From Bdellovibrionales bacterium (lineage in GTDB: Bacteria; Bdellovibrionota; UBA1018; CAIMNF01): DNA of 64,000 nucleotides. This document shows, in pieces, positions 1-12,623 of this stretch; the stretch's first letter is position 1, and each line of letters starts with the position of its first letter. Location: positions 331,185 to 395,184 of the forward strand of contig JAFEAO010000005.1 of NCBI GenBank assembly GCA_018266375.1, written 5' to 3'. The notes under the pieces are model-generated. The model worked only from the letters and a program-made list of their open reading frames with translations. It was not told where the DNA came from and did not search any database. The translations under genes and the position numbers were made by a program.

Positions 1-164
1 CGGGAACCACTGTTGCCATAGCCACCGCTTGAAGATCCGCCGCCGCGACTTCCGCCGCTTGATCCGCCACCACGGCTGCCGCCGCCACCACGCTGAGCTT
101 CAGCGTATGGGTGGTACAGAGTGACTGCACCGAGTACAAAAATTAGGGACATAAACTTCATCAT
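1..164 (-). CDS. Exported Gly/Ser-rich protein, partial (C-terminus outside window)
   Basis: Only the first 54 or so codons are inside the window; the gene runs off the left edge. It starts with a signal peptide (MMKFMSLIFVLGAVTLY, then ...AEAQ as a likely cleavage region), followed by a Gly/Ser/Arg-rich stretch. I chose the ATG at 164 because GGAG lies about ten bases upstream; an in-frame ATG at 179 would add five residues before the signal peptide. The N-terminus is clearly paralogous to the protein encoded just upstream (394-1905): same hydrophobic core pattern, same AEAQ, same GGGGSRG start of the mature part. The function is unknown. A canonical promoter lies 60-90 bases upstream. Confidence 0.75.
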   Translation of the reverse strand, partial: MMKFMSLIFVLGAVTLYHPYAEAQRGGGGSRGGGSSGGSRGGGSSSGGYGNSGS

Positions 165-226
165 ATTGAATGACTCCATAAATTATGATTTAGAACACAA
201 TTCCGGGAACTTTTTTGGACTTGCAC

Positions 227-256
227 ATTGTATAAAATCCGGGGTCACCATGTCAA
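227..256 (-). promoter_or_regulatory. Sigma70-type promoter for the left-edge exported protein
   Basis: Read on the minus strand, a perfect TTGACA (251-256) is followed after 18 bases by TACAAT (227-232). It points at the gene starting at 164 and gives a leader of about 55-60 bases. Confidence 0.6.
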
Positions 257-329
257 TGAATTTTGTTTAATAAATAAACGCAATTATCGAGGCACTCACC
301 ATTACCCAGGGCTATGCCGATAAAAAACA

Positions 330-366
330 CCAAAGGCGGGGATGCGATTCGCACCTCCGTCCTTGG
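330..366 (-). terminator. Rho-independent terminator after the 503-residue exported protein
   Basis: A long hairpin with an 18-base arm on each side, two mismatches and a very short loop. On the minus strand it is followed by GTGTTTTTTATC. It starts about 28 bases past the stop codon of the gene at 394-1905. Confidence 0.75.
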
Positions 367-393
367 GTTAATTACTTGATTGTTACTAACAAC

Positions 394-1905
394 TTACTGC
401 ATCTGAGTCAGGATTGAAGAAGCGGTTGGATCCGTCTTCATTTTCTCAGCACCGTCGTCGAGACGGCGGTTGAACTCGTTCTCGAATTCTTGGAGTTGTT
501 CGATCGACACTAAGACTTTAGCACCGGCCTTACAGTTTCCGAATTTCGCAGAACGAACCAACATGGTTGCTGTCGAACCGGTCGCGTTCACACCCTCTTT
601 CGAGAGGCTGATCACGTCACCTGAAGTCAGGTTACAAGTGATCGCATCCGAATCCGCTGTCACGAGAGTCATGCTATCAGACATGACGTAAACGTGAGAA
701 GCGTCGAGAAGTTTCGTGTCGAGCGTGATAGTTGATCCATTCTGGCGCGCATTCAACTCAGCATCGATCTGTGCTTGGATTTGGTTCTTCAACAGATCGA
801 TCTCGGCTTGTTGAGCATCGATCGTAGACTGTTGTGCCTGGATCGCCGCTGCTTGTGCATTGATGGTCGATTGTTGTTGAGCGATCACGCCGTTGTCATA
901 GTCGTCTTGGTATTGGTCGGCCAAGATAGAAGACCAGTAGTAGTCAACCAACCATTGAGATGGGTAGACGTACTGAGCGTATGGACGGTAGTGGTAGTAG
1001 TGGTGGCGATAGTAGTAATCGTACCAAGGATCATTGTACCAGCTCCAAGTATAGGCCCATGGACGATGGTAGTACGTATTGTAGTAGTAATCATGTCCGC
1101 AGAACGGGCTATACCAGTGTGAGTAACCGCTATACACGTAAACCGGTTGATACACATACACGTAAGTGTTGTGGTAAACGACGCGGTTATAGTTGTAAGA
1201 GCGTTGGTTGTTATTGCGATCGTAAAAGGTACGAGTGACTGACGAACGGTCGCGAGAGTACTCTTCGTGCAACACCGTGCGTCCAGAAGAGCGATCGATA
1301 TAAGTCACGTTGTCACGGCCGCCTCGAGAGTATGAAGACACGGTCGTACGAGACACATTGACGGTCGGACTTGCGACTGAACCACGACCTCCGCTGCTTG
1401 CGGTAGTTCCAACAGATCCGCGGGTTCCGTTATTCACAGTGCCCGATGAAGTGCTTGATCCGCGGGTTCCGCCGCTAGAAGTAGTCGGCGTGCTTGGTGC
1501 TGGATTTCCACGCGATGGACTTGAGCTGCTTGAACTCGAGCTGCCACTTGATCCACGGCTTGGCGCTGGATTGCTTGGTGGCGTGTAAACTGGCGGCGAA
1601 CTGCGAGTTGGCGTTGAGCTGCTGCTTGAATTTGAAGAGCTCGATCCGCGGCTTGGCGCTGGATTGCTGCGTGGCGAGCTCGGTGGGTTATAGACAGGAG
1701 GAGAGTTGGAAGAACGGCTTCCGCCTGATGAGCTACTTGAGCTTGACCCACGGCTTGGTGCAGGTGCGCTTCCGCGACCGCTGCTAGATCCACTTGATGA
1801 ACCACTTCCGCGTGAACCGCCTCCACCCCGCTGCTGTGCTTCAGCATTCGGGATATAGAATGTCACTGCACAGAGAATGTACAGAAGAGACACTAACTTA
1901 ATCAT
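394..1905 (-). CDS. Exported Ser/Gly/Pro-rich protein with aromatic-rich segment and coiled coil
   Basis: 503 residues from the ATG at 1905, which has AAGGA about eight bases upstream; a longer reading frame to 1971 would place 22 polar residues before the signal peptide and is unlikely. Order of parts: signal peptide ending at AEAQ; about 190 residues of Ser/Gly/Pro/Arg low complexity with repeated units like NPAPSRGSSSS and SPPVYxPPS; a region extremely rich in Tyr, His, Trp and Arg; a Gln/Ala-rich heptad stretch typical of a coiled coil; and a compact C-terminal part of about 110 residues with two cysteines. No known domain is recognised. It is a paralogue of the partial gene at the left edge. 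Probably periplasmic or surface-exposed; role unknown. Confidence 0.8.
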   Translation of the reverse strand: MIKLVSLLYILCAVTFYIPNAEAQQRGGGGSRGSGSSSGSSSGRGSAPAPSRGSSSSSSSGGSRSSNSPPVYNPPSSPRSNPAPSRGSSSSNSSSSSTPTRSSPPVYTPPSNPAPSRGSSGSSSSSSSSPSRGNPAPSTPTTSSGGTRGSSTSSGTVNNGTRGSVGTTASSGGRGSVASPTVNVSRTTVSSYSRGGRDNVTYIDRSSGRTVLHEEYSRDRSSVTRTFYDRNNNQRSYNYNRVVYHNTYVYVYQPVYVYSGYSHWYSPFCGHDYYYNTYYHRPWAYTWSWYNDPWYDYYYRHHYYHYRPYAQYVYPSQWLVDYYWSSILADQYQDDYDNGVIAQQQSTINAQAAAIQAQQSTIDAQQAEIDLLKNQIQAQIDAELNARQNGSTITLDTKLLDASHVYVMSDSMTLVTADSDAITCNLTSGDVISLSKEGVNATGSTATMLVRSAKFGNCKAGAKVLVSIEQLQEFENEFNRRLDDGAEKMKTDPTASSILTQMQ

Positions 1906-2108
1906 ATGTTTTCCTTCGTGTGTGTTGTTGTCGAACCTGAACGAAATCAGAATCAGCAATTGTCGTGCCACTGACTATCTAATCGAACTCGAACGGACGC
2001 CCCTTCTCAAACATTTCTCGTGCGGAGCGGTAACACTTTGTCGCGAATAACAAACTAAAATTTTCATGGGCGCACAAACTACTCTACTTTGTGCTGTAAA
2101 AAACGAAA

Positions 2109-2140
2109 ATGCCCCAGCAGGAAGCTTCCTGCTGGGGCAT
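2109..2140 (-). terminator. Terminator of the 150-residue exported protein gene
   Basis: A perfect 32-base palindrome (arms ATGCCCCAGCAGGAAG and its complement, centred on AAGCTT). On the minus strand it is followed by TTTCGTTTTTTAC, which makes an effective terminator in that direction; the plus-strand side has no T-run. Confidence 0.8.
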
Positions 2141-2190
2141 TAAATTAAGGACTAAATTTCTCCTCTTTTTTGGCTAGTTTTCGAACTTTT

Positions 2191-2643
2191 TTAATAACCG
2201 GCGAGATTGCAGGTACCGTTCATGACGTAGTTAATGAGCGTCTGTCTCAAGTACTCAACCTGTGAGCGATTATCAAAGTTTCCTGCAAACTGGCCATTCT
2301 GGTAAGAGATGTTGCCATACAGATAAACTTGGTTTGCCCAACCGCTCACACTCAACTTTACGTAGCAGTTAGATGAAAGTCCGCGAGCAAAATCATCGAT
2401 GAGATAAATGTTCGCCTGTAAGTGAGACAATCGATAGTTGTAGGCGCTCGGTGGATAAGATGGATAGTGTGGCCGTTGATGAATAATTATAGGTGGTGGA
2501 ACATAAATCGGGCGATAATGTCGTGCACGGTCCATTTCTCCTCGAGTTGGAATGTTGCGATCTCGCTGACCGCGAGTTTGCGCCAAAGCTGAAGTTTGTA
2601 AAACGGTTGCACCCAAAATTAGTATTACCAACATCTTCATCAT
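2191..2643 (-). CDS. Small exported protein of unknown function
   Basis: 150 residues from the ATG at 2643, chosen because AAGGAGAG sits seven bases upstream and the product then begins directly with a signal peptide (MMKMLVILILGATVLQTSALAQ). The reading frame stays open to 2748 but that extension is charged and lacks a ribosome site. The mature part begins with an Arg/Pro/Tyr-rich linker (PIYVPPPIIIHQRP) followed by about 80 ordinary residues with two cysteines (SSNCYV and NGTCNL) that could form a disulphide. No family is recognised. It has its own terminator downstream and is a separate transcription unit from atpE. Confidence 0.75.
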   Translation of the reverse strand: MMKMLVILILGATVLQTSALAQTRGQRDRNIPTRGEMDRARHYRPIYVPPPIIIHQRPHYPSYPPSAYNYRLSHLQANIYLIDDFARGLSSNCYVKLSVSGWANQVYLYGNISYQNGQFAGNFDNRSQVEYLRQTLINYVMNGTCNLAGY

Positions 2644-2828
2644 AAGAACTCTCCTTGTGTGTTCTTTCGAACTAGTCGATTTTTCATAGAGCAACCTGCG
2701 TACCAAACTTTTAGCGCACCGCCTCGTCGTAGAAGCGAATTGATGCAAGTTGGTTTCACTTTGACGCCCGAACCCCTATAAAAAGTTTGTTATTCGTCAA
2801 AAACAGTCAAATTATGGTGCAATAAAAA

Positions 2829-2859
2829 AGCCCAAACACGTTAAAAACGTATCTGGGCT
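2829..2859 (-). terminator. Terminator at the end of the gyr-atp run (after atpE)
   Basis: AGCCCA (2829-2834) pairs with TGGGCT (2854-2859), with an inner ACGTT/AACGT pairing. On the minus strand a TTTTTTATT run follows at once. It lies about 30 bases after the atpE stop codon. Confidence 0.8.
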
Positions 2860-2886
2860 CTATATATAAAATAATGTCTCGATTGA

Positions 2887-3201
2887 TTACTTGATCTTGA
2901 GGATCGCGATAATCAACGCGTAAATCACGAGTGATTCGATGAGTGCGAGACCGATGATCATCGGAGTGGTGATTTTGCCAGACGCTGCCGGGTTACGAGA
3001 AATCCCTTCAAGTGCCGCTGCCGCAGTTTTACCTTGGCCGATTGCGCCGCCCATTGCAGCGAGACCAAGACCGAGACCCGCGCCCAAGCCCACAAGATCA
3101 AGACCGCTAGAAGCTGCTGCTGCGTGTGCGCCTTCTTGTGCGAATGCTGCGCCGGTAACGAGTACTCCTGCGATCATAGTGATGATTGATTTTACGTTCA
3201 T
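2887..3201 (-). CDS. atpE: ATP synthase F0 subunit c
   Basis: Proteolipid that forms the rotating membrane ring of the F-type ATP synthase. 104 residues, longer than the usual 75-90 because a signal-peptide-like N-terminus ([22 protein letters not shown]) precedes the mature protein. Two membrane helices follow: the first has the Gly-rich [11 protein letters not shown] pattern, the polar loop carries R69-N-P, and the second carries the ion-binding glutamate E89 in [11 protein letters not shown]. Gln56 in helix 1 and Ser90 next to the glutamate are present; both also contribute to the ion site in sodium-type rings, but the following Thr of those rings is Leu here. It lies 56 bases after atpB and is the last gene of the minus-strand run. 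Confidence 0.95.
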   Translation of the reverse strand: MNVKSIITMIAGVLVTGAAFAQEGAHAAAASSGLDLVGLGAGLGLGLAAMGGAIGQGKTAAAALEGISRNPAASGKITTPMIIGLALIESLVIYALIIAILKIK

Positions 3202-3257
3202 GTTCCTACTTTCCTTTCGTTGTTGTCCTTGTGACTTTGTTTGTTAGCTTAAAACTT

Positions 3258-3974
3258 TTAGTGTTCCTCGTGATGAGAGGCGAGCGAGATATAAACCATC
3301 GTCAACAAGCAAAAGACGAAAGCTTGAATCAAACACACGAACAATCCCATCGCGTAGAAAATGATCGGCACACCGATGTGGGTGAGCTCGTTAAATACGC
3401 CCAAAACCACGTGGTCGCCCATGATGTTACCGCGCAAACGGAGTGCGAGAGAAATCGGGCGAAACAAGTTAGATGCGATTTCGATCGGGAAAATCAACCA
3501 AGCGAGCCACCAAACCGGACCGAAAAAGTGTTTAAAATAACCGAGGCCGCTGTCTTTGATCCCAACCGCCGTGTAGTATATAAACACGAACAAACCGAAC
3601 GACAATGTCGTATTCAAATTTTCAGTCGGCGGCAAAAGGCCTGGAATCATTCCGACCAGGTTACAAGAAAGAATAAAGATAAAGAGTGTCGCGATAAGCG
3701 GAAAGTGCCTTTCGGCGTTGTGTTTGCCCATGACACTGACCGCGAGGTCGTACAGCGCCTCGGCGATAATTTCGAAAAAGTTGCGGATGGTGAGTTTAGA
3801 ATCCGGCACCAGGCCTTGGTCTTCGCGCTTGATTGCAGCGTTGAGTTGAACACGCGCAATCAAAGTAAAAACCAGGAGCAAAACCATGATCAAGATGGCG
3901 AGGAACACGTGACCGTAATGACCAACATCCAATCCTGGAACAAAACTCAACCAGTTAAATGCGTTACCGTGCAT
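3258..3974 (-). CDS. atpB: ATP synthase F0 subunit a
   Basis: Stator membrane subunit that forms the proton half-channels against the c-ring. 238 residues, five to six membrane helices. The essential arginine of the family is R179 in the motif SLALRLRGN (E. coli R210 position), and the conserved RPISL segment precedes it. Starts one base after the stop of the atpI-like gene and is followed by atpE. The genes for subunits b, b' and F1 are not next to it but about 27 kb away on the other side of the origin. Confidence 0.96.
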   Translation of the reverse strand: MHGNAFNWLSFVPGLDVGHYGHVFLAILIMVLLLVFTLIARVQLNAAIKREDQGLVPDSKLTIRNFFEIIAEALYDLAVSVMGKHNAERHFPLIATLFIFILSCNLVGMIPGLLPPTENLNTTLSFGLFVFIYYTAVGIKDSGLGYFKHFFGPVWWLAWLIFPIEIASNLFRPISLALRLRGNIMGDHVVLGVFNELTHIGVPIIFYAMGLFVCLIQAFVFCLLTMVYISLASHHEEH

Positions 3975-3975
3975 A

Positions 3976-4377
3976 TTAGTTTTTTTCTCTCACAACCAAC
4001 TTGCTGAAAACTTTCGCAATGATCGGTCCGGCCCCCATGAAGCCAACCCCAAGGAGGATTGCGGCAAGAGGAGCATTCGTTAATCTTTTCAGCGTTATAG
4101 CTAAAAACGCCAAACAAACCAACTTAAAAACGAACCAAAGAAGTATATCTAAACTTTTCCATCCTTTGACCTTCTGCGAAAATATAAGCTTCCAAACAAT
4201 CATGATGATCGAAAGGAGGTCCAAACAAGCGATAAAAAAGATCTGGAAGAAGGCGTGTCCAGCCTCGGGACCGTATTGCTGCTGCAACAAAACATATGAA
4301 ATCACTGACCAAACGACTGCCATGCCGGCCAAGGATGCCAAAAATACCGATCCACGTCTCTTGTCTGCAGGGTCCAT
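3976..4377 (-). CDS. Small membrane protein of the atp operon, AtpI-like
   Basis: 133 residues with four predicted membrane helices and short charged ends. Position directly before atpB and after an AtpZ-type gene matches where atpI usually sits; AtpI-type proteins help assemble the c-ring or transport magnesium or calcium for the enzyme. The sequence itself is too divergent for a certain family call, so the name rests mainly on context and topology. Spacing to atpB is one base, so the two are probably translated together. Confidence 0.65.
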   Translation of the reverse strand: MDPADKRRGSVFLASLAGMAVVWSVISYVLLQQQYGPEAGHAFFQIFFIACLDLLSIIMIVWKLIFSQKVKGWKSLDILLWFVFKLVCLAFLAITLKRLTNAPLAAILLGVGFMGAGPIIAKVFSKLVVREKN

Positions 4378-4389
4378 GACTTCGTTTCT

Positions 4390-4629
4390 CTACTTCATTT
4401 CCCGGCGCTTCGAAAACTGGAAAATCCGATAGAAGGCGATACCCATGCCGGCAAGCACCCCAAGAATCGTGAAGAGAAGTTGGAGAGAGTTCCCTCTTGT
4501 TAAGAAATAAACCAGTCCCCCAACCGCGCTGGGTGAAACAATCAATTCGGCAATGATGACATAGAGGTACCCAAACTGGCGGTACTGCTCTTCTTTGTCC
4601 CTCGAATCTTGGTCTTCCTGCTTGGTCAT
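4390..4629 (-). CDS. AtpZ/AtpI-family small membrane protein
   Basis: 79 residues: a charged N-terminus, two membrane helices around YLYVIIAELIVSPSAVGGLVYFL and LLFTILGVLAGMGIAFYRIF, then a basic tail. This two-helix pattern with a conserved Gly/Pro-containing first helix and G(M)GIAFYRI in the second fits the putative F0F1-ATPase subunit family (AtpZ). Its ATG overlaps the stop codon of the upstream lipoprotein gene (ATGA at 4626-4629), which suggests coupled translation. Confidence 0.7.
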   Translation of the reverse strand: MTKQEDQDSRDKEEQYRQFGYLYVIIAELIVSPSAVGGLVYFLTRGNSLQLLFTILGVLAGMGIAFYRIFQFSKRREMK

Positions 4630-5465
4630 TTTCTCTTCTTATTCATCCGTTCTTCAAGTCGGAGCATGCGGATCTTTACCACATTCGGTGCCGGATAGGT
4701 GGATTCAATGGATCTAAAAATCTCGTACGCGTCTTCAAGCCGATCGAGTTCTTCAAGAGTTGCCGCCTGACCAAAGCGCGCATCCAAAAAAAGCGCCGAG
4801 TCTTTGCCCTGCGTGACCTTGCTCAGGTCTTCATACAGTTTTAGCGCTTTCGGGTAGGCAAGTTTGTCAGCGTCACCAAGTGCGTACCAGGAATTCGCGA
4901 GTTCTAACGACACTTTTTTATTGAGCGGTGACTTCGGATATTTAACAGGGAACGACTCTTCGATTTCGATCGCTTTTTTTAAACGGCCGGCAAGAAAGTG
5001 CGCCCGCGCGATTCGAAACAAAAAAGTCGCCTCATCATCAGGTGAGAATTTTTTAGAGTCGACCATACGTTGATAAACATCGATCGCTTTCGAGTATTGA
5101 TTGAGTTTATTGAAGTAAATGTCACCGATTTCTTTCTGCGCTTCCGGCGCAAGCTCGGAAGAAGACGCTCTCTCAAGAAAAGTTTCAAACCCCTGAAGCG
5201 CCACCTCCTGCTGATTCAAAAAAAGCGTCCGGGTCATGCTCGCGCGCCAAAGCGCCTGAAGACCGATCGTGCTATTCGGATTTTCCTTCACGATGCGGTC
5301 GAACTCGGTGACCGCGGCAGCGTAGTTTTTTTCGGTCCATAGTTTTTCGGCGGTGAGATACCGGTTTGAAATCGAGGATTGTACTGTACACGAGCACAAA
5401 AACGCGGCGACCGAGATCCAAGTGAGCCTAAAAACACTTCTTGCGGACGCCGTGTTAAAATCCAT
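4626..5465 (-). CDS. TPR-containing lipoprotein (BamD/YbgF-like)
   Basis: 279 residues. The N-terminus is a lipoprotein signal: a hydrophobic run ending in FLCSC, with cleavage before the second cysteine. The rest is helical repeats of tetratricopeptide type (for example AEKLWTEKNYAAAVTEFDRI, KEIGDIYFNKLNQYSKAIDVYQRM and FGQAATLEELDRLEDAYEIF), as in BamD- and YbgF-like envelope proteins that scaffold other proteins. A second BamD-like protein is at the right edge of this window and looks closer to true BamD. Starts three bases after gyrA, so it is in the same run; the link to gyrase or ATP synthase is probably only positional. Confidence 0.75.
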   Translation of the reverse strand: MDFNTASARSVFRLTWISVAAFLCSCTVQSSISNRYLTAEKLWTEKNYAAAVTEFDRIVKENPNSTIGLQALWRASMTRTLFLNQQEVALQGFETFLERASSSELAPEAQKEIGDIYFNKLNQYSKAIDVYQRMVDSKKFSPDDEATFLFRIARAHFLAGRLKKAIEIEESFPVKYPKSPLNKKVSLELANSWYALGDADKLAYPKALKLYEDLSKVTQGKDSALFLDARFGQAATLEELDRLEDAYEIFRSIESTYPAPNVVKIRMLRLEERMNKKRK

Positions 5466-5468
5466 GCA

Positions 5469-7961
5469 CTAGTGGAGCGTCTCTTTATCGCCGCCGCTTT
5501 CGATGTTTTCCATCGCAGGCAAATTTTCGACCGCAACGACTTTCTCGCCGTTCTCGACGTTCATGAGGCGCACACCCGAAGCGTTACGGCCCGTCTCACG
5601 GATTTCGCCGATTGAAATACGAATAAGCTTACCTCTACTCGAGAACAACATGAGATCATCTTTTGCTTTAACTTCGCGAGCGGAGACGAGGTTGCCGATC
5701 TTATCGGTAACTTTCATCGTGATAATCCCCTTACCGCCACGGCCTTGAGTTTTGTATTCGCTTATCGGAGTACGTTTGCCATATCCGAGCTCGGAAACCA
5801 CGAGGATTTCGGCGCCTTCCTGATTCGGCGAAATCACATCCATCCCGACGAGACTATCGCCATCATCAAGCGCCATACCATTTACACCGTAAGCAGTACG
5901 ACCCATTGGACGAACGTCTTTTTCGCTGAAGCGAATACTCATGCCGCCGGCGCTGGTCAGGAAAATTTCCTGATTACCGTCAGTGATCCGCGCGCCCATC
6001 AACTGGTCGCCGTCATCGATCGAGATTGCGTTGATGCCGGTCGTGCGAATGTTGCGATATTCGCTAAGCGCGGTTTTCTTTACGACGCCTTTTTTAGTTG
6101 CCATAATGAGGAACTTATTCTCGTCGAATTCCAATACCGGAAGAACCATCATTACTTTCTCTTCGGCCTGGAGCGTGAGCAAGTTCACGATCGCTTTGCC
6201 TTTCGAGGTGCGGTTGCCTTCCGGAGCCTTGTAAACTTTAATCACGTGCAATCGGCCCAGATCCGTTAAACAGAAAAGATTCGAGTGGGTCGTTGTTTGG
6301 AATATCTGCGTGACGAAATCCTCGTCGCTGGTTGTGGCGCCGATAATTCCTTTGCCGCCGCGACCCTGTGTTTTGAACTGACTTGGGTCCTGACGCTTGA
6401 TGTAGCCGGTGCGAGTGATACTCACTAAAGTCGCCTCGTCGGTGATCAAGTCTTCGATTTCGATATTCGAAGTTTCGTCAAGCTGAATCTCGGTGCGGCG
6501 TTCATCACCGTATTTTTCTTTGATCTCTTGAAGCTCGGTCGAAATAATCTGAAGGACAAGCGGTTCATTCGCCAAGATATCTTTCAACGTTCCAATGAGC
6601 TTCATCACCTCGTTGTATTCTTCGATGATTTTGTCGCGCTCGAGGCCGGTGAGACGCTGGAGACGCATATCCAAGATCGCTTGCGCTTGAATTTGCGTGA
6701 AGCTGAACTTGGACATGAGGCCGTTCAACGCTTCCGGAGCGTTCGCGCTAGCGCGGATCAACGTGATTACGGCATCGAGGCTTTCAACCGCCCGCTTCAA
6801 GCCCTCCAAGATGTGGAGGCGTTGTTCGGCTTTGCGGAGATCGAACACGGTACGACGGATCACGACGTCTTTGCGATGCTCGATGAAGGCCTGAATCATG
6901 TCGCGAAGATTGAACATCTTCGGCTGGTGGTGATCGATCGCAAGAAGCGCGATCCCGAAGCTGTCTTGCAATTGAGTCATCTTGAATAAGCGATTCAAGA
7001 CGATGCTTGAGCTCTCGTTCTTTTTAATCTCGATCACGACACGCATACCCGTACGATCGGATTCGTCGCGAATGTCCGAGATGCCTTCGAGCTTGTCTTC
7101 GTTAACGAGATCAGCAATGCGCTCAATGAGACGCGCTTTATTAACTTGGTAAGGAAGCTCGCTCACAACGATGCGTTCGCGGTCGTTTTTAAATGTTTCA
7201 ATCTCGGTCTTTGCACGAACGGTAATGACCGCACGTCCAGTTTTATACGCAAGTTTTAGCGCGTTTCCACCGAAGACGATCCCGCCCGTCGGAAAGTCCG
7301 GGCCCTTCACGTATTCCATCATGTTATCGACGGTGAGTGCCGGGTTTTGAATGAGCGCGAGGGTTGCATCGATCACTTCAGTCAAGTTGTGAGGCGGAAT
7401 ATTGGTTGCCATCCCGACCGCGATCCCGGTTGAACCGTTCACAAGGAGATTCGGAATTTTAGTCGGGAACACGAGCGGTTCTTGAATCGACCCGTCGTAG
7501 TTCGGCCCGAAATCCACCGTCTCTTTTTCGAGATCGGCGAGGAGTTCGTCCGTGATTTTGTTCATGCGGATTTCGGTGTAACGCATGGCTGCCGCGCTAT
7601 CGCCGTCAATCGAACCGAAGTTGCCTTGACCGTCGATCAACGGATAACGAAGCGAGAAATCTTGCGCCATCCGAACGATGGTGTCGTAGACAGCCAAATC
7701 GCCGTGCGGGTGATATTTACCGATTACATCACCGACCACCCGCGCGGATTTTTTGTAGGGTTTGTTGTAGGTATTGCCCAAGTCGTACATGGCGTAAAGC
7801 GCGCGACGGTGAACCGGTTTCAATCCATCGCGGACGTCCGGAAGAGCCCGGCCGATGATGACTGACATGGCGTAATCGAGATACGCACCACGCATTTCCT
7901 CTTCGATGTGCCTTACTTCGACGTTTTTATTTTCTGGAGGAGGTATTTGATTTGTTTCCAT
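5469..7961 (-). CDS. gyrA: DNA gyrase subunit A
   Basis: 830 residues. Breaks and rejoins DNA for negative supercoiling; works as A2B2 with GyrB encoded upstream. The active-site tyrosine is Y128 (AAAMRYTE; E. coli Y122). The quinolone pocket reads [10 protein letters not shown]: Leu89 stands at the position of E. coli Ser83, while Asp93 (E. coli Asp87) is kept. The codon is TTG at about 7699-7701. The C-terminal DNA-wrapping domain contains QGRGGKG twice, a form of the GyrA box QRRGGKG. No parC is in the window. The start at 7961 lies 31 bases after fabH. Confidence 0.97.
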   Translation of the reverse strand: METNQIPPPENKNVEVRHIEEEMRGAYLDYAMSVIIGRALPDVRDGLKPVHRRALYAMYDLGNTYNKPYKKSARVVGDVIGKYHPHGDLAVYDTIVRMAQDFSLRYPLIDGQGNFGSIDGDSAAAMRYTEIRMNKITDELLADLEKETVDFGPNYDGSIQEPLVFPTKIPNLLVNGSTGIAVGMATNIPPHNLTEVIDATLALIQNPALTVDNMMEYVKGPDFPTGGIVFGGNALKLAYKTGRAVITVRAKTEIETFKNDRERIVVSELPYQVNKARLIERIADLVNEDKLEGISDIRDESDRTGMRVVIEIKKNESSSIVLNRLFKMTQLQDSFGIALLAIDHHQPKMFNLRDMIQAFIEHRKDVVIRRTVFDLRKAEQRLHILEGLKRAVESLDAVITLIRASANAPEALNGLMSKFSFTQIQAQAILDMRLQRLTGLERDKIIEEYNEVMKLIGTLKDILANEPLVLQIISTELQEIKEKYGDERRTEIQLDETSNIEIEDLITDEATLVSITRTGYIKRQDPSQFKTQGRGGKGIIGATTSDEDFVTQIFQTTTHSNLFCLTDLGRLHVIKVYKAPEGNRTSKGKAIVNLLTLQAEEKVMMVLPVLEFDENKFLIMATKKGVVKKTALSEYRNIRTTGINAISIDDGDQLMGARITDGNQEIFLTSAGGMSIRFSEKDVRPMGRTAYGVNGMALDDGDSLVGMDVISPNQEGAEILVVSELGYGKRTPISEYKTQGRGGKGIITMKVTDKIGNLVSAREVKAKDDLMLFSSRGKLIRISIGEIRETGRNASGVRLMNVENGEKVVAVENLPAMENIESGGDKETLH

Positions 7962-7992
7962 AGTTAATTACCAATCGTTTAAGCCGTCAGGA

Positions 7993-9003
7993 TTACCATC
8001 TGTAGAGCGCTGACGCCCAAGTGAATCCGCTTCCAAACGCCGCTGAAGCGACGAGCATGCCTTTTTTAAGTTTTCCCGCGCGTACGGCTTCATCCATGCC
8101 GATCGGGATCGTTGCGGCCGTAGTGTTCGCGAATTTTTGAATCGTATTGAACACCTTGTGGTCAGGAATATTGAACTGCTTCGCGATCATGTCGTTAATG
8201 CGTAAGTTCGCCTGGTGGAACAGGAACAGATCCACGTCTTCGATTTTGACTTTATTGAGTTCAAATGCGGCCATGAGAGCTTCCGGCATCCGTTTTACCG
8301 CGTTTACAAATACGGTCTTACCGTTCATTTTTGGCCAGTGCTTGCCGGCCTGCACATCTTCCGCCGTGATTCGGTATTTTGGGTTCTTCGTGCCGGGAAG
8401 CGGAGCCCAAAGTTCGTCCGCATAAGTACCGTCAGCATGGATGTGTGTCGAGAGGACGTGCGAGTCTTTTTTTGCATCGGTCACGTCGGTGGCACCCATG
8501 ATGATTGCTCCCGCGCCGTCACCGAAGAGCACGCTCACTTCACGGCCTTTCGGCGTGCGATCCAACCCCTTGGATTGGACTTCGGCGCCTGCGATCAAAA
8601 TCTTTTTATAGGTACCCGTGCGGATGAACTGATCCGCGATCGACATCGCGTACAAAAACCCTGAGCACTGCTGACGCACGTCGAGTGCGGGCACGCCCGG
8701 AAGTCCAAGCCTGGCTTGAAGGAAGCATGCGGTTCCCGGAAACTCCGCATCCGGCGAGAGCGTCGCCAAGATCACCATATCGATTTCTTTTTTATCAATC
8801 CCTGCGTTTTTAAGCGCAACTTCAGATGCCTTTAAAGCGAGATCAGAAGTTGCCGTAGTCTCGTCCACCCAGTGCCGCTGCTCGATGCCGGTGCGTTGAC
8901 GAATCCACTCGTCCGACGTGTCCATCATCTTCGCGATGTCGTTGTTGGTGTAAACATTCGGTGGAACATACATCCCGGAAGCAAGAATTTTTGATCTCAA
9001 CAT
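7993..9003 (-). CDS. fabH: 3-oxoacyl-ACP synthase III family protein (KAS III, FabH-like)
   Basis: 336 residues. KAS III starts fatty acid synthesis by condensing acetyl-CoA with malonyl-ACP. The full catalytic triad is visible: C113 (VRQQCSGF), H263 (LFHQAN) and N293 (KFANTTAA). GDGAGA, typical of the fold, is also present. It is about 20 residues longer than E. coli FabH, with the extra sequence around residues 195-230 (LWAPLPGTKNPKYRITAEDV), so a different acyl-CoA choice or a related thiolase-fold role is possible. It sits between gyrB and gyrA with gaps of about 30 bases on each side, an unusual place for this gene. Confidence 0.88.
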   Translation of the reverse strand: MLRSKILASGMYVPPNVYTNNDIAKMMDTSDEWIRQRTGIEQRHWVDETTATSDLALKASEVALKNAGIDKKEIDMVILATLSPDAEFPGTACFLQARLGLPGVPALDVRQQCSGFLYAMSIADQFIRTGTYKKILIAGAEVQSKGLDRTPKGREVSVLFGDGAGAIIMGATDVTDAKKDSHVLSTHIHADGTYADELWAPLPGTKNPKYRITAEDVQAGKHWPKMNGKTVFVNAVKRMPEALMAAFELNKVKIEDVDLFLFHQANLRINDMIAKQFNIPDHKVFNTIQKFANTTAATIPIGMDEAVRAGKLKKGMLVASAAFGSGFTWASALYRW

Positions 9004-9033
9004 AATGATCCTTTGTAGATTCTCCTGCGTCCG

Positions 9034-12617
<3,584 letters not shown>

Positions 12618-12623
12618 TCAAAA

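Noticed and set aside
330..366. Segment that at first looks like the 3' part of a tRNA or tmRNA
   Set aside because: The arms pair as one long hairpin followed by a T-run; no T-loop consensus, acceptor stem or CCA end fits. Called a terminator.
885..1847. Long alternative open frames on both strands across the Ser/Gly-rich exported gene
   Set aside because: They result from low-complexity codon repeats of the real gene; none has a ribosome site or sensible protein sequence.
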